64,000 nucleotides of DNA, from positions 75,831,395-75,895,394 of the forward strand of contig NC_081833.1 of NCBI RefSeq assembly GCF_030867095.1, given 5' to 3'. Positions 11,691 to 54,988 of this stretch are shown piece after piece; within the stretch, counting starts at the first letter, position 1, and each line of letters opens with the position of its first letter. A model generated the notes under the pieces. It saw nothing but the letters and a program-made list of their open reading frames with translations. It was not told the origin of the DNA and ran no database searches. Source of the stretch: Alligator mississippiensis (Eukaryota > Chordata > Crocodylia > Alligatoridae). A program made the translations under genes and the position numbers.

Positions 11691-11845
11691 CATAGATTCG
11701 TTGATTGTAAGGCCAGAAAGGACCCCGGGAGATCATCAGGTCCAGCCCCCTGCACCAAGCAGGAAAGATACCTGGGGGTCAGGTGATCCCAGCAAGGTGA
11801 CTGTCTAGTCTCCTCTTGAAGATTTCCAGGGTAGATAGTGCTGGC
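11690..11845 (-). mobile_element. CR1 LINE 3' end, minus strand
   Basis: GATTCATAGATTC followed by GGCCAGAAAGGACC, GATCATCAGGTCCAGCCCCC, GCAGGAAA and CTCCTCTTGAAGATTTCCAGG is the reverse complement of the CR1 C-terminus and 3' UTR. The same words, in sense, end the copies at 35,083-35,412, 45,130-46,283 and 52,003-52,958. It is a severely 5'-truncated copy. Confidence 0.85.
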
Positions 11846-12020
11846 CAAACTCCCATAGCGACTCCAACGGTGCTGTCAAAAGAACTCTCACCAGCATAGC
11901 ACATACCATGCAGGACTGTGCAGGTAGCTGTGGGGTAAAAGACCTCCCATTGCAGCATCCATTGCATCTCCACTGAGTGGGGTATTGCTGGCACGGGCTC
12001 TATAGTGTAGACAAGCCCTT

Positions 12021-13668
12021 TGCTTCCAAATCATGGCCTGTCCTATCCCCACCACGAAGCTGCAAGCTTTGACCATCCAGTATGGATTAATTGGAGTGAG
12101 TTTAATTTTGTGTCTATAAATTAAGCTGTTTGACAATTAAGCCAGTGATACAAAAAGACTTCCAGGCGTGAGAAGGATATTAACATGCTAATAGACCTTG
12201 CTAAGTAGAAGGTTTACTCAGACACATCCCAGGGGGCAGATGACAATTAACATCCTAAGAGACTCTTCCAGAAAGGGGATGTTAATTTAGACACACCAAG
12301 GAGAGGGGGAAGAGCCTCTCAAAAGATAACTATGTATTATTTTTCTTTTACCTAGCACCATAGCCTTCCATTTAAAAAAAAGCTGTCTAGCACTTGGGAA
12401 GACAGGTGAGCTTAGACAGACCACAACTTTGGAGGGGGGAAAGACCCATTGGCATGGAGCTGAGAGACGATGATGGGAATGAATGAAGTCATACCAGGGC
12501 CAGCGGTAGGGGAAAGCGAGGACAGAACTCTGGGGAGTGGTAATAGAGCGGGGAAGGGAGGAGGAGAAGGATCTGCAAAGTAAGAGGACAGTCGGCCAGA
12601 ATTTTTGGAGGCAGACAGGGTTTCCGGGAGAAGCGTACAGCCAGCAACATCAGAGCGGAAGACAAGTGGCTATGCGAGGAGATGATCAGCCTTGGAAAAG
12701 GGGAGAGAATTAACTTTAGAGGAGCAGAGCAGAGGGCAGACACCAGATTCTGGAGGGTGTGAGGGAAGTCCACCCCCTGACAACAGATGGCTTCCTCAAA
12801 ACCCTTCGCCAAAGAGAGAGAAGTGGGGTTGAATGATGATAGCAACAGCAAACTTGCACTTCCTGCCGGAGCTGTGTGGGCAAATCTCCCTCCTGGATAC
12901 ATAAGAATGTATGAGAATATAGGTTGACGCCACTTAAATCGGTTCCCCGGAGTCACACATGCCAATGTGACTCACACCGGGGGCCTGTATCAGCAGAGCA
13001 GAATCCTTTGGGGGAGTGATTTCTCTTTCACACCAGTATGGTTGCATCAGCAAGATTGTACCTGTAGACCAGGGAGGGGAATGGGCAAAGGGAAGAGAGA
13101 GAATAGTTCAGAAGCCCCTTGCAGGTCTATGATTAAAAGCTTGCAAGGGAGAAATATTACATAAGCTTTTGGCTCAGGAACTGGATAAGGCATGGCTTGA
13201 TACATCAGTGTTCATGTGACTACTTGCTCCTACTGATCACCAGCCTTCTGGTTGGCACTGGGGGTCCTGCGCCCATGAAAGCACGCCTGTTCACCAGCAG
13301 AACGAGCCCCAAGCACAGGATCCATCAGTAGCCCCGTGCTGTCACTCCCTGTCAATGAGAGTAGAATTTCACCAGAAAACACATGAATTTGGTACAGCTG
13401 ACCCAGCTCCTAAAGCACAGAGAGATCCTGTTCCTAGGGTCACCCCTTAGTTCACCACTCCCAGGCAACATAGACTGTCTCCCTGCAGTATTTATCCCCA
13501 CGCAACCCAAAAAAGAGGTGCAAGTGGTAGGTGGAATAAATGGCTCCAGAATGGGGAGCTTTCGGCTTTCACCTCCAAGACAGGAGGAGGCAGGGGGGCA
13601 AGCGCTGTATCCTCCCTTCATCCTGAGTGCTTTACTAAGAGCTTAAGAAATGAAATATGAATTGTCAT
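12021..13668. other. intergenic, nothing recognised
   Basis: No gene, RNA or clear repeat boundary was found here. The open frames lack similarity to anything I know. Confidence 0.45.
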
Positions 13669-14514
13669 GTCTACCTAGGAGAACTGTTACAATCTTTGCA
13701 ATCTCCTACACCTGATGAAGGGTGCCTGAGCCTGAAAGCTTGCAAACAAAGACTAGCAGAGACTCCCTACGCCTGGCAAAGGGTGACTTCACCTGAAAGC
13801 TTGCTAAGAACTTTTTTCCAGCTACTCAGTTGGTTCAATAAAAGACATCACACCTACTCAAAAGAAACTTGCCTGCCTATGTCCTTAGACCAACACGGCT
13901 ACAACCAAAAACCCTGCAAACAAATTCATTTTTTGTTGCAAATATCTAGTTGGTCTAATTAAAGATATCACCTCTGCCATGAGTCCTGATTCCATTTGTA
14001 CCTAGGAGAACTTGTACAGTCTTTGCAATCTCCTGTGCCTGGTGAAGGGTGCCCGTGCCTGAAAGCTTGCCAATAAAGACATTTATTTTGCAAATATGTA
14101 GTTGGTCTGAGAAAAGATATCACCTCTGCCACGAGGATTCCTTTTGTACCTAGAAGTCATACAATCTTTCCAATCTCCTGTGCCTGGTGAAGGGTGCCCG
14201 TGCCTGTAAGTTTGCAAGTAAGGACTTTTTTTTGTTGCAAATATCTAGTTGGTGTAAGAAAAGACATTTTCTGAAATATCTGTGCCTGAAAGCTTGCAAA
14301 TAAAGACATTTCTTTATTTTTGTTTGCAAATATCTAGTTGGTCTAATTAAAGATATCACCTCCGTCACGAGTTCTGGTTCCATTTGTACCTAGAACTTGT
14401 GCAGTCTTTGCAATGTCCTGTGCCTGATGAAGGGTGCCCGTGCCTGAAATCCTGCAAATAAAGACATTGGGGGGGGGGAGGTTGCAAATATCTAGTTTGT
14501 CTAAGAAAAGAGAT
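13669..14514 (+). repeat. tandem array of Penelope-like element tails
   Basis: About four units of 130-240 bp start at 13,669, 13,998, 14,146 and 14,388. Each begins TACCTAGRA, passes through CTTTGCAATCTCCTGTGCCT, GTGAAGGGTGCCCGTGCCTG, AAGCTTGCAAATAAAGACAT and TGCAAATATCTAGTTGGTCT, and ends AAAGATATCACCTC. The third unit has an internal partial duplication and the first is split by another insertion. Head-to-tail tails are a known arrangement of Penelope-like elements, whose copies can form tandem partial repeats. Confidence 0.8.
13751..13914 (+). mobile_element. Penelope-like tail inserted into the array
   Basis: A tail of a different subfamily (CTACGCCTGGCAAAGGGTGA ... TTGGTTCAATAAAAGACATC ... 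GACCAACACGGCTACAACC) interrupts the first array unit. It is flanked by a 10-bp direct repeat TGCAAACAAA (13,741-13,750 and 13,915-13,924), so it arrived after the array unit. Confidence 0.7.
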
Positions 14515-14756
14515 CATGGGGGGGGGCACCAAATCGCTGACGGGGTGAGGGGCCCAGCAGCTGACGGGGGCGGGGGGTCCCCCAGCGGCACATCACCGAG
14601 CCAGCGGCAAAACTGGACGTGCATTTCCGGGGGCACATCTGGTTTTGCAGCTGGTGCTTCCAGGGGGTGCACGTGCACCCGCCTATGCATCCCCAGTGCT
14701 GCCACGAGCTTGGATTCGTTTGAGACCAATCCAGCCACAACCTGGATACCTTCCTA

Positions 14757-14860
14757 AGGCCGGGCAAGGTGATCGCTTCCATCAGACCAGCCAAATAGTT
14801 GGAATAAAGTCCTTATTGGCCAGCCTTCAGGCACAGGAGATTGCAAAGACCGCACAAGTG
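14757..14860 (-). mobile_element. inverted Penelope-like tail copy
   Basis: Its reverse complement reads GTCTTTGCAATCTCCTGTGC, CTG..GGCTGGCCAATAAGGACTTT, and AACTATTTGGCTGGTCTGAT, matching the array units in opposite orientation. Array and inverted copy flank about 240 bp of GC-rich DNA (14,515-14,756) of unknown origin. Confidence 0.65.
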
Positions 14861-14936
14861 CTAGGTGCAAAAGGAACCCAAGCTGGTATCTTTAATTGCA
14901 CCCACTACATACTGCCTCACACCCGCTTCTTTTCCC

Positions 14937-15133
14937 CAGCACAGCGAGCCCCCACTACGGTTGCATCGATGGGGCGGGGTTATGAAGGAAGGGGGCGGGG
15001 TTATGAAGGGAGGGGCGGTGGCTCCGCGAGCCACCGGCCATCTTGAAAGCGGGCAGCGGCTCCGCCCGCTCCCAAGATGGCCGCCGCGGCTTCAGGCGGC
15101 TCTTCCGGTGCCGCTAGCAGGCCGCGGCGCATC
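14937..15133 (+). promoter_or_regulatory. SPG7: SPG7 promoter and 5' leader
   Basis: A CpG-rich stretch directly upstream of SPG7 holds tandem GC boxes (GGGGCGGGG at 14,971, 14,992 and a weaker one near 15,011) in a repeated GGGGCGGGGTTATGAAGG unit. Two YY1-type sites in opposite orientation, CCATCTTG (15,038-15,045) and CAAGATGG (15,073-15,080), lie within an imperfect palindrome. No TATA box is seen. SP1 plus YY1 without TATA is a common design for nuclear genes of mitochondrial proteins. The transcription start was not determined. Confidence 0.7.
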
Positions 15134-42113
<26,980 letters not shown>

Positions 42114-42650
42114 GACCCTTCCCAACCCAGGGGAGGAGGATTTCAGCGGGATCTTCCCAACAGCCAACTAAATCCTTCCCCTTTCAGCTTGAGTCAAAGG
42201 CACAGAGAAACTTGGGGCCACTGTTATCCCATCCTTAACTACTGAGTATCTCAGCCCTGGATTCAGAGAGCTGCCCTCCAGGAGAGATTTGCTTAGGAGG
42301 CCAAGTTGGTTAACTCCAGGAAAGGGGAGTGTTGGTGCCAAGGCTTAGTTGGGTGAACGAGGGGTGATGGCTTTAGATCTCTTGGGCACAGAGCAGTGTA
42401 AACATTCTTGCAGGCACAACTTCATCTGGAGGTCCTGTAAACAGCCAGCATTTGTTGTATTGCAAGCGTCTGCTGCCATTCCCTTCAGTGCCAGGGCTGC
42501 TGGAGTGGTTCTTGGGGCATGATAATAGGATAGAGGGGCACCAGGCAGTTTTGACGCAATAGCTGCTGTGAGACGTAACCAACTTCTTGGGGTTTTTTAT
42601 CTGCTGTTGGATTTAAAAATTATACAGACTGAGAGACCAAAGTTCACTGG

Positions 42651-42656
42651 AATAAA
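42651..42656 (+). terminator. SPG7: SPG7 polyadenylation signal
   Basis: AATAAA lies 538 bp after the stop codon. It is the first canonical hexamer in the 3' UTR, so cleavage is expected around 42,670-42,685. Confidence 0.75.
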
Positions 42657-42689
42657 ATGGTCTTGATGTACTGCTGTGTATATGTGGAC

Positions 42690-45125
42690 TGTGCTAGGAA
42701 ATTCAGGGCGTTCCAGCCTGATGTGACACCTGTTTGCAGGTACTCAGTTCTACAGGGTGAGAGGCCTCCTGCACAACTGATCTCTGTTTTATGTAGTGGT
42801 GTGGAGTCTGCAGTTCATGGGGGAGGACAAGCAAGACCCACCAAAAAGTAATGTTACTACATTACCAGACCAGGACTCTGAGCACAAGTGCACTGGGGAA
42901 GTTGAGTCTAATCATACCATTCACCTTCTCAATGGGAGCTCAAGAAACACCGTTCTGTAAATGCTCTGAAATGGAAGCAGGTGTGTGTGTTTGTTCAAGC
43001 TTCTGCAGGGGGCTGTAGACTGAAATCCTTTGCTTGTGTTCAGACCTCTTAGTCCCCTGCAGAACAAGCTGGGGATGTTGGAATAACTCTTTACTATTCA
43101 GCAAGAGAGCACCTGAAATAGCTGTGCAGGAGCATCGACAGTTCTTTGCTGGCTGACTGCAGGATACTCCTTTTTCTTAGCGTGGATTTTTCCGTGGGTG
43201 TTATGGTCTGTGTCCCTGAAAGACTTTTGTTGTCCATCAGGTCCAACTCCCAGCCATCAGGTCCCATAATAGCGGGCACCAGGCTTCCATCAGTGGAAAG
43301 CCAAACATGCGTCTGCCAATGTTATCCTCGTTAAGATGTAAAGGAGGAAGTTGCGCACCATCATTCCAGTTCCCTTGACACAGGTCCTGCAGAATCCTTG
43401 CCCTGGTGGTCTCAAGAGTGGGGCTAGAAATTGACCCTTTAGGGCAGCGGTTCTCAACCTTTTTTGTACCAGGACCCATTTGTAAACATCAGTGGTCAGT
43501 CCTGACCCACTGCCCCTCACTCCCAACCTACTGCCCCCAGTGTGTGGGGCGGGGGGTGGGCGTATGGGGCAGTGGGGGTCCCAAGCAGCCTCCTGCAGGC
43601 TGGAAATAGCAGCCTGCAAGGGAAAAGCCACCGTTTCCCACATTTTTCCTCTTTAAAGGAGAATCCATTTTTAGAGTTTGACTATTTTTTAAAGTTTGTT
43701 CATCACCCTTTCATATATTCTTACAACCCACAGGTTGAGAAATGCTGCCTTAGGGTATGGTAGGACAGTGCCATTGGCTTAGTCCAGTGCAGGGAGGCTG
43801 GCTCTGTACCCTGCACTGGTTATTGAGAGCATGGAGGAGAGATGCAACACATTCAAATTGATTTTTTTTTTCCCCCTTTTTTTGCCCAAGCTCTCTGTTC
43901 CTTAGCATGGTGGTTTTCCTCTTTCCTCTCCGATGTAGTAAACCTCACCTGCTCTAGGAAACGTACCCTGGTCTTGGCTTTTGCAGAACCACCGGAGCCG
44001 TGGCCTCAGCCCATCCTATAGCCCCTTGGAGTGACCCTGTTATGTGAGACAAGGTGGGAGCAGGAGCGTGACAGGTATTTCGGGACACTTCTCACTAAAC
44101 AGGCGGCTGTCGGGGGACAGAATCCTTGCTAGCCTGCCGTGTTTGATGGGCTGCCTGTGCGACGGTGCCATCTTGTGGTGCTTTGTCACCGAACCACCGA
44201 GGAACAAAAGACTCCAGGTGCCCGGGTCGTCGAACCGTGCAGAGCCGCTGTGGCCATACGGCCCGTCGGCTGGCTGAGGATGGCCCCATCTGTGCTTAAG
44301 TTTTCTTGGGGTGTCTCTCCCCAGTCAGCAAACTGCGAAGCAGAAGTGATTTGAGGCTCAGATGGCTTGTCTTGGGCTTAGCAAATGTAGCTGCCACCCC
44401 GGCCCTCTCCTTTCATTAGGTCTTGTGTTGAGAGAGTGAGTTAGCCTTGCCCGGCGCTTGGCATAGTGAAGCTACTTCCCTATTTGCTTGTCACTGGGGT
44501 CCCTCTCAGTGAGGTAGACGTGCTAGAGAGCACCTATTCCAGCAGAGCCCTTCCTAGCTGAAGCATGGTTTAGTTCCATCTCTACCCAGGCCTGTATAGC
44601 AGGTGTGTGCAGGGGGCTGATTGACAGGAGGAGCAGCTAGTTAAGGAGAAGGAAGCTGCACACCTATATGGCAATGGCGGCTCCTATCCATGCCGTAGTT
44701 CTGCTCCAGGCACGTCTAGGATTCTACAGCAGTGGTCATAGACACCGTGGGGTGGGGGGTGGAAATAAGCCTAGTGCACACATCCAGGGAAACGCTGTCC
44801 AGCAAGCATGTGCATTAAAGAAGGGGTGGGGGTAGGAAGCTCATTCAGACCGCTCCCCTCCTCTCCGTTCCTCGGCTGAATGGATTTCTCAGTCTGAAGG
44901 GAAGCAGTTGCTAACGCTGGGGTAGAACATAATACGTACAATAGCTATACAGAGGGGGAATCTGGGCAAGCAGACATGAACTGCACACGGTGAGGCTGAG
45001 TGGGCAGCTTTGCTGTTCTGGAGGAGAAATGCACATTTGTGCCATAATTGTTGATCCACATGCATCTTACCTGACATATATCCCATATCAGGACATATGG
45101 GCAAGGATGGCATAGTAACACTTAT
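42690..45125. other. SPG7-RPL13 spacer, left part
   Basis: Apart from the hAT element at 43,445-43,747, I recognise no gene or RNA. 44,040-44,300 has more CpG than its surroundings but no promoter motifs I can name. Confidence 0.45.
43445..43747. mobile_element. non-autonomous hAT transposon with target-site duplication
   Basis: Terminal inverted repeats are CAGCGGTTCTCAACC on the left and CAGCATTTCTCAACC as reverse complement on the right, a typical hAT-Charlie signature. The flanks CTTTAGGG (43,437-43,444) and CCTTAGGG (43,748-43,755) match at seven of eight bases. The 303-bp element has no transposase. Confidence 0.88.
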
Positions 45126-45129
45126 GTAC

Positions 45130-46283
45130 GATTTAGTCCTTGCACCTGTACGGTGCCTTTGACACTGTCTCCCACCCCATTCTCATTAAAAAGCTAGGTG
45201 ACTGTGGCGTCGATGCCTACACAGTTAGATGGATTGCAAATTGGCTGAGGGGTCGTACTCGGAGAGTGGTGGTGGACGGGTCATATTCGACTCGGAGGGA
45301 AGTGAGCAGTGGGGTCCCCCAGGGCTCGGTCCTTGGGCCTGCACTGTTCAATCTCTTTATTAGCAACTTGGACGAGGGGGTGAAAAGCACCCTGTTTAAA
45401 TTTGTAGATGACACCAAGATTTGGGGCGAGGTGGGCATGCTAGAAGGGAGGGACAGGATACAGCTGGACCTGAACAGGTTACAGGGGTGGGCAAATGAGA
45501 ATAGGATGGGTTTCAACACTGACAAGTGCAAGGTGCTGCACCTGGGGAGTAAGAACCAGCACCATACCTACAGGCTGGGGAACTCTCTTCTCGAAAGCAC
45601 AGTGGCAGAAAGAGATCTTGGAGTCATTATTGATTCCAAGATGAACGTGGGCCGCCAATGCGAGGACACGGTCAGTAGGGCTAACTGCACCTTGTCGTGC
45701 ATCCACAGATGCATCATGAGCAGGTCCCAGGAGGTGATCCCCCCCCTCTACGTGACGCTGGTCAGGCCACAGCTGGAGTACTGCATCCAGTTGTGGGCGC
45801 CACAGTTCAGGAGGGATGTGGACAGCATGGAGAGGGTCCAGAGGAGGCCACCTGCATGGGCAGGGGGCAGCAGGGCAGGCCCTACGAGGAGAGGCGACAG
45901 GACCTGAATGTGTTCAGCCTCCGAAAGAGGAGGCTGAGGGGGGACCTGGTGACCGTCTCTAAACTTACTAGGGGGGACCAGCGGGGAATGGGAGAGACCT
46001 TGTTCCCCCGAGCACTGCCAGGAGTGACAAGAAATAACGGCCATAAGTTGTTAGAGAGCAGGTTCAGGCTAGATGTTAGGAGGCGCTACTTAACTGTCAG
46101 GGCTGCTCGGATCTGGAACCAACTTCCAAGAGAAGTGGTGCTGGCTTCTATCCTGGGGGTCTTTGAGAGGAGGCTAGACGATTACCTAGCCAGGGTCATT
46201 TGAGCCCAGTTTTCTCTTCTGCCCAGGGCAGGGGGTCGGACTAGAAGATCTGCAAGGTCCCTTCCGACCCTACTTCTATGAAT
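45130..46283 (+). mobile_element. CR1 LINE, 5'-truncated
   Basis: Reverse-transcriptase landmarks are AFDTVSHPILIKKL, SGVPQGSVLGPALFNLFIS and FVDDTK (the xADD/xVDD active-site box), then the CR1 C-terminus to RRLDDYLARVI. One frame runs to about 45,850; the rest is in another frame, so one frameshift lies near 45,850. The 3' end reads GGGGGTCGGACTAGAAGATC, CCTTCCGACCC and TTCTATGAAT. It is non-functional and lies between SPG7 and RPL13. Confidence 0.93.
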
Positions 46284-46989
46284 AGCCTCATTTAACAGGG
46301 GCCAAAACCCCTGAGGCATCCATGAGATTTGCCCCTGGAGTTGTATGCCCTGGCACAGACCACTAGCTCCAGCTCCTTTCTCTGCACGGGCAAAGATGTG
46401 TGTGCTATGCAGAGAAGTGCTCGGTTCTAGAACCTAAAATAACTCCAAGGGAAATGTGTGACTAGGCAACCTGGAATACGTCAGTGTCCCTTTATAGAGT
46501 ACTAGGATTAATTTTGTGTTGAGTTCCAAGAATATAATGCACCACCTCGGTGCAAAGTTTGAGAGGTGCAGGGACAGCTCGTTTCTGTCATCTCACCTCC
46601 TTCATCGGCAGCAAACAAAAATGGAAATTTTCAGCTGCATGTAGGTTCTGCATCTGCTACATGAGCAGCACCAGTAAAGGGGTTGCTGTCTGGGACCGGC
46701 AGTTTCTCTGCATAATTATTTTTGGATAACAAAGCACACTGATTCCAAATTGGGAGCATTGTTCTGAGCTGTGTGTGGTCTCTTGTTTAAAGCAGGGGCG
46801 GTTTGAACATCTGCCCCCAGTCCTAGACACCCCTCCCTCAGGATTCTGCAGGAGAAAAGCATACTCGCAAGAACAGTCTCTCTTTTTAATGCTGCGTCTC
46901 CTGCTGCTCCTGTCTAACAGCTGTGGATACCTGGGGAGAGGGTTCATGGGAGCCAGTCATTCCTGAGTGACATCCTGGCCTCTAGGTCC

Positions 46990-47045
46990 TAACGCTGTTA
47001 CTCAGCCTTTCTCAATGCCTCAGTTTCCCTATCTATAACAGGTGG
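46990..47045 (+). repeat. MIR SINE fragment
   Basis: GTTACTCAGCCTTTCTCAAT, GCCTCAGTTTCCCTATCTAT and AACAGGTGGGTAGTGG follow the MIR consensus order. Confidence 0.65.
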
Positions 47046-47284
47046 GTAGTGGGGATGGACGACAGCCACGTCCACGTACTGATCCCTGGTAACGTCACGG
47101 ACGGCAAGAGCTCCCGGATTGACCAAAATACCGAAGTGCACAAAGATAAAGATACGGACCCTGTTTCTGTCATATGAAAGAAAAAACAGGTGGGTATTGA
47201 CTGGAGTGGCTAAGCCTCAGGGCAAAGAGCAGCTTTCAGGCTCTTGACTTCTCAGCCTGGCTGGTTTGGAAGGTGGGGGGAAAC

Positions 47285-47535
47285 CATGGGTGTGTCTGTA
47301 CATGCACTTTAATTCGCAGTAGCCTATTCTACTGTGCATTAAAGCATCACGACAAAAACTACTAATATGCTAGTGCTCAGTAGAGTTGGCCCTGCTGCCC
47401 ATTAGGTGTCACTAAAAGCATTTGCTTTTGCTACTGCACATAAGGGCAGCCTAATGCACCTTTATGTAGTACCTCTTATTGGAGGTAGTAAACTTAATGT
47501 GCATTAATGAATGTGTGGATGTGCCCCTTGTGTGT
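47285..47535. mobile_element. possible MITE
   Basis: The left end TGTGTCTGTACATGCACTTT and the reverse complement of the right end GCACATCCACACATTCATTA share the pattern of a terminal inverted repeat ending in a TTAATGCACA-type block. Exact ends and duplications are unclear. Confidence 0.35.
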
Positions 47536-47914
47536 AAGGATGCCCCACCACCACCAGGACTGCAGCCACCAGTTCAGACGAGACATCCCAGCCTGGTCTG
47601 GTCTACTTAGCATACACGGTTCAGCGTTGCTAGGTCTTAAATATGAAATTATCATTTCCTGACAGTATCATAGACTGAAAAAAAAACACCCTATGCAAAT
47701 CGGTATGCAAAGAAATCTTCTTATTTACTTTCTATTGTTCACTGTAGCTCTCCACTGAAGGAGTGAGAACCGGGCTGTCAAAGTTGAAGCCTTTCTTTAT
47801 TTGGAGGCAGGTTGTCAGAAGGAAGCGCCGACTGGGAACCTGAAAGCTGGCTAAGCCTCCCTGAGAGTGACTTGGGTCTTTGCATATGCTGCATCCATTA
47901 CCTGCCTTGAACAC

Positions 47915-48035
47915 TACCAAAGTCTCCCAGTGCCTGGCAAAGGGCGTTTGTCCCTGAAAGCTTGCAAAGCACATTTTTCCCAACTATTAATTTGGTCTAA
48001 TAACAGATATTGTTGCAAAGAACCTTGCTTTAAAA
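47915..48035 (+). mobile_element. Penelope-like element tail fragment
   Basis: CCCAGTGCCTGGCAAAGGGC, GTTTGTCCCTGAAAGCTTGC, AATTTGGTCTAATAACAGAT and AAAGAACCTTGC reproduce the tail order of the copy ending at 6653. Confidence 0.75.
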
Positions 48036-48049
48036 TGACAGTACATTTT

Positions 48050-48197
48050 CTAGGGGTGTAGGTTGTAGCCGTGTTGGTCTAAGGACAGCGGCAGACAAGG
48101 TTCCTTGGGTGAATTTCCAACCCAAATAGTTGGAGAATGTACAAGGAACCTTGTCTGCTGATGTCCTTAGACCAACACGGCTACAACCTACACCCTT
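48050..48197. mobile_element. hairpin Penelope-like derivative with target-site duplication
   Basis: Two arms of about 53 bp (48,054-48,106 and 48,143-48,195) are near-perfect reverse complements. The left starts GGGTGTAGGTTGTAGCCGTG; they differ only around one three-base stretch. A 36-bp loop separates them. The 9-bp repeat GTACATTTT flanks the insert (48,041-48,049 and 48,198-48,206). Confidence 0.8.
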
Positions 48198-48274
48198 GTA
48201 CATTTTGAACACTTCTAGCATTATCTCTTGTACAGCGTGCAATGGGCGAGAGTCTTGTGCCAACACAGTCACTT

Positions 48275-48505
48275 TATTTTTTTTTTTTTAATTTTATTAG
48301 AAAACCAGACTATAACAAAAGACTCAAAACGACCCCAAACCAGAGGCCTTACAAAAGGATAATACATTTCAAATAACATAATACAAAACATCGGAATTGA
48401 TATCCTATTGCACCTCATCTCATTTGTACACGATATATACAACATCCCTGAGTATTGACTATCTAACACATATTACACATATCATATTAGACATCCTGTA
48501 CGTCC
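48275..48505. other. A/T-rich stretch, possible old retrocopy
   Basis: On the minus strand it ends CTAATAAAATTAAAAAAAAA, which looks like a polyadenylated 3' end, and the body has no open frame. It is either an old 3'-UTR retrocopy or simple A/T-rich DNA. Confidence 0.3.
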
Positions 48506-48539
48506 CCTGCCAACACGGCCACTACTGCACCCCTGCCCG

Positions 48540-48782
48540 GTTGGCCGCCTGCCACTCTGGGATCTCCTCAGGCACGGCCCCTTTAAGGCGGCCGCCATCT
48601 TCACTCAGGGCAAGCCGCCTGCCGCTCGGCGCGCCCTGAAGCCGCCGCCGCCGTTCCCCGCCAGGCGCCGCTGCTCGTTGGCCAGCCAAGTCTCGCGCGG
48701 TCAGGGAGGCCGCGGCGCTGATATCCCGGCCTGCCTCGCGCCGCGGCTTCCTTTTCCGGTCGCCCATCTTCTCCGGCGGGAG
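48540..48782 (+). promoter_or_regulatory. RPL13: RPL13 CpG-island promoter and non-coding exon 1 with 5' TOP
   Basis: The sequence turns abruptly CpG-rich at about 48,540. The pyrimidine tract CTTCCTTTTCC at 48,747-48,757 is a terminal oligopyrimidine start, as in ribosomal-protein mRNAs whose translation is under mTOR control through LARP1. Exon 1 then runs to the donor GGGAG|GTAGG at 48,782. No TATA box is seen. The exact start within the tract is an inference. Confidence 0.75.
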
Positions 48783-48978
48783 GTAGGCCCGCGCGCCGCC
48801 CGCCCATCCGCCGCCATCCTCCGTCGCGCGGGGCCGGCGGCGCCCGAGCCAGGTGGCGGCGGCTGCGGCCGCGGCTCCTCGGGGCCTGGGGCGGGTGTGG
48901 CTGGGCTGGGCCCTGCATGGGGTGGGGGAGGGGGAGCTGGGGGGAGGCTGGGCCGGGGCTGCCGTTGCGAAGCTGTAA

Positions 48979-54961
<5,983 letters not shown>

Positions 54962-54982
54962 GCACCTCTCCTTCGAACTGTT

Positions 54983-54988
54983 AATAAA
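54983..54988 (+). terminator. RPL13: RPL13 polyadenylation signal
   Basis: AATAAA lies 22 bp after the stop codon, giving the very short 3' UTR typical of ribosomal-protein genes. A GT-rich element (GGTGTGGGGTCTT) follows at about 55,010. Confidence 0.92.

Larger units (their letters stand above)
46284..47909. other. SPG7-RPL13 spacer, middle part
   Basis: A MIR-like fragment (CTCAATGCCTCAGTTTCCCT) lies at 46,990-47,045 and a possible MITE at 47,285-47,535. Otherwise nothing is recognised. Confidence 0.45.

Noticed and set aside
15077-15133. Upstream in-frame ATG as the SPG7 start
   Set aside because: The homologous human start aligns with 15,134, and the upstream ATG is part of a YY1 motif. 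It is kept only as an alternative.
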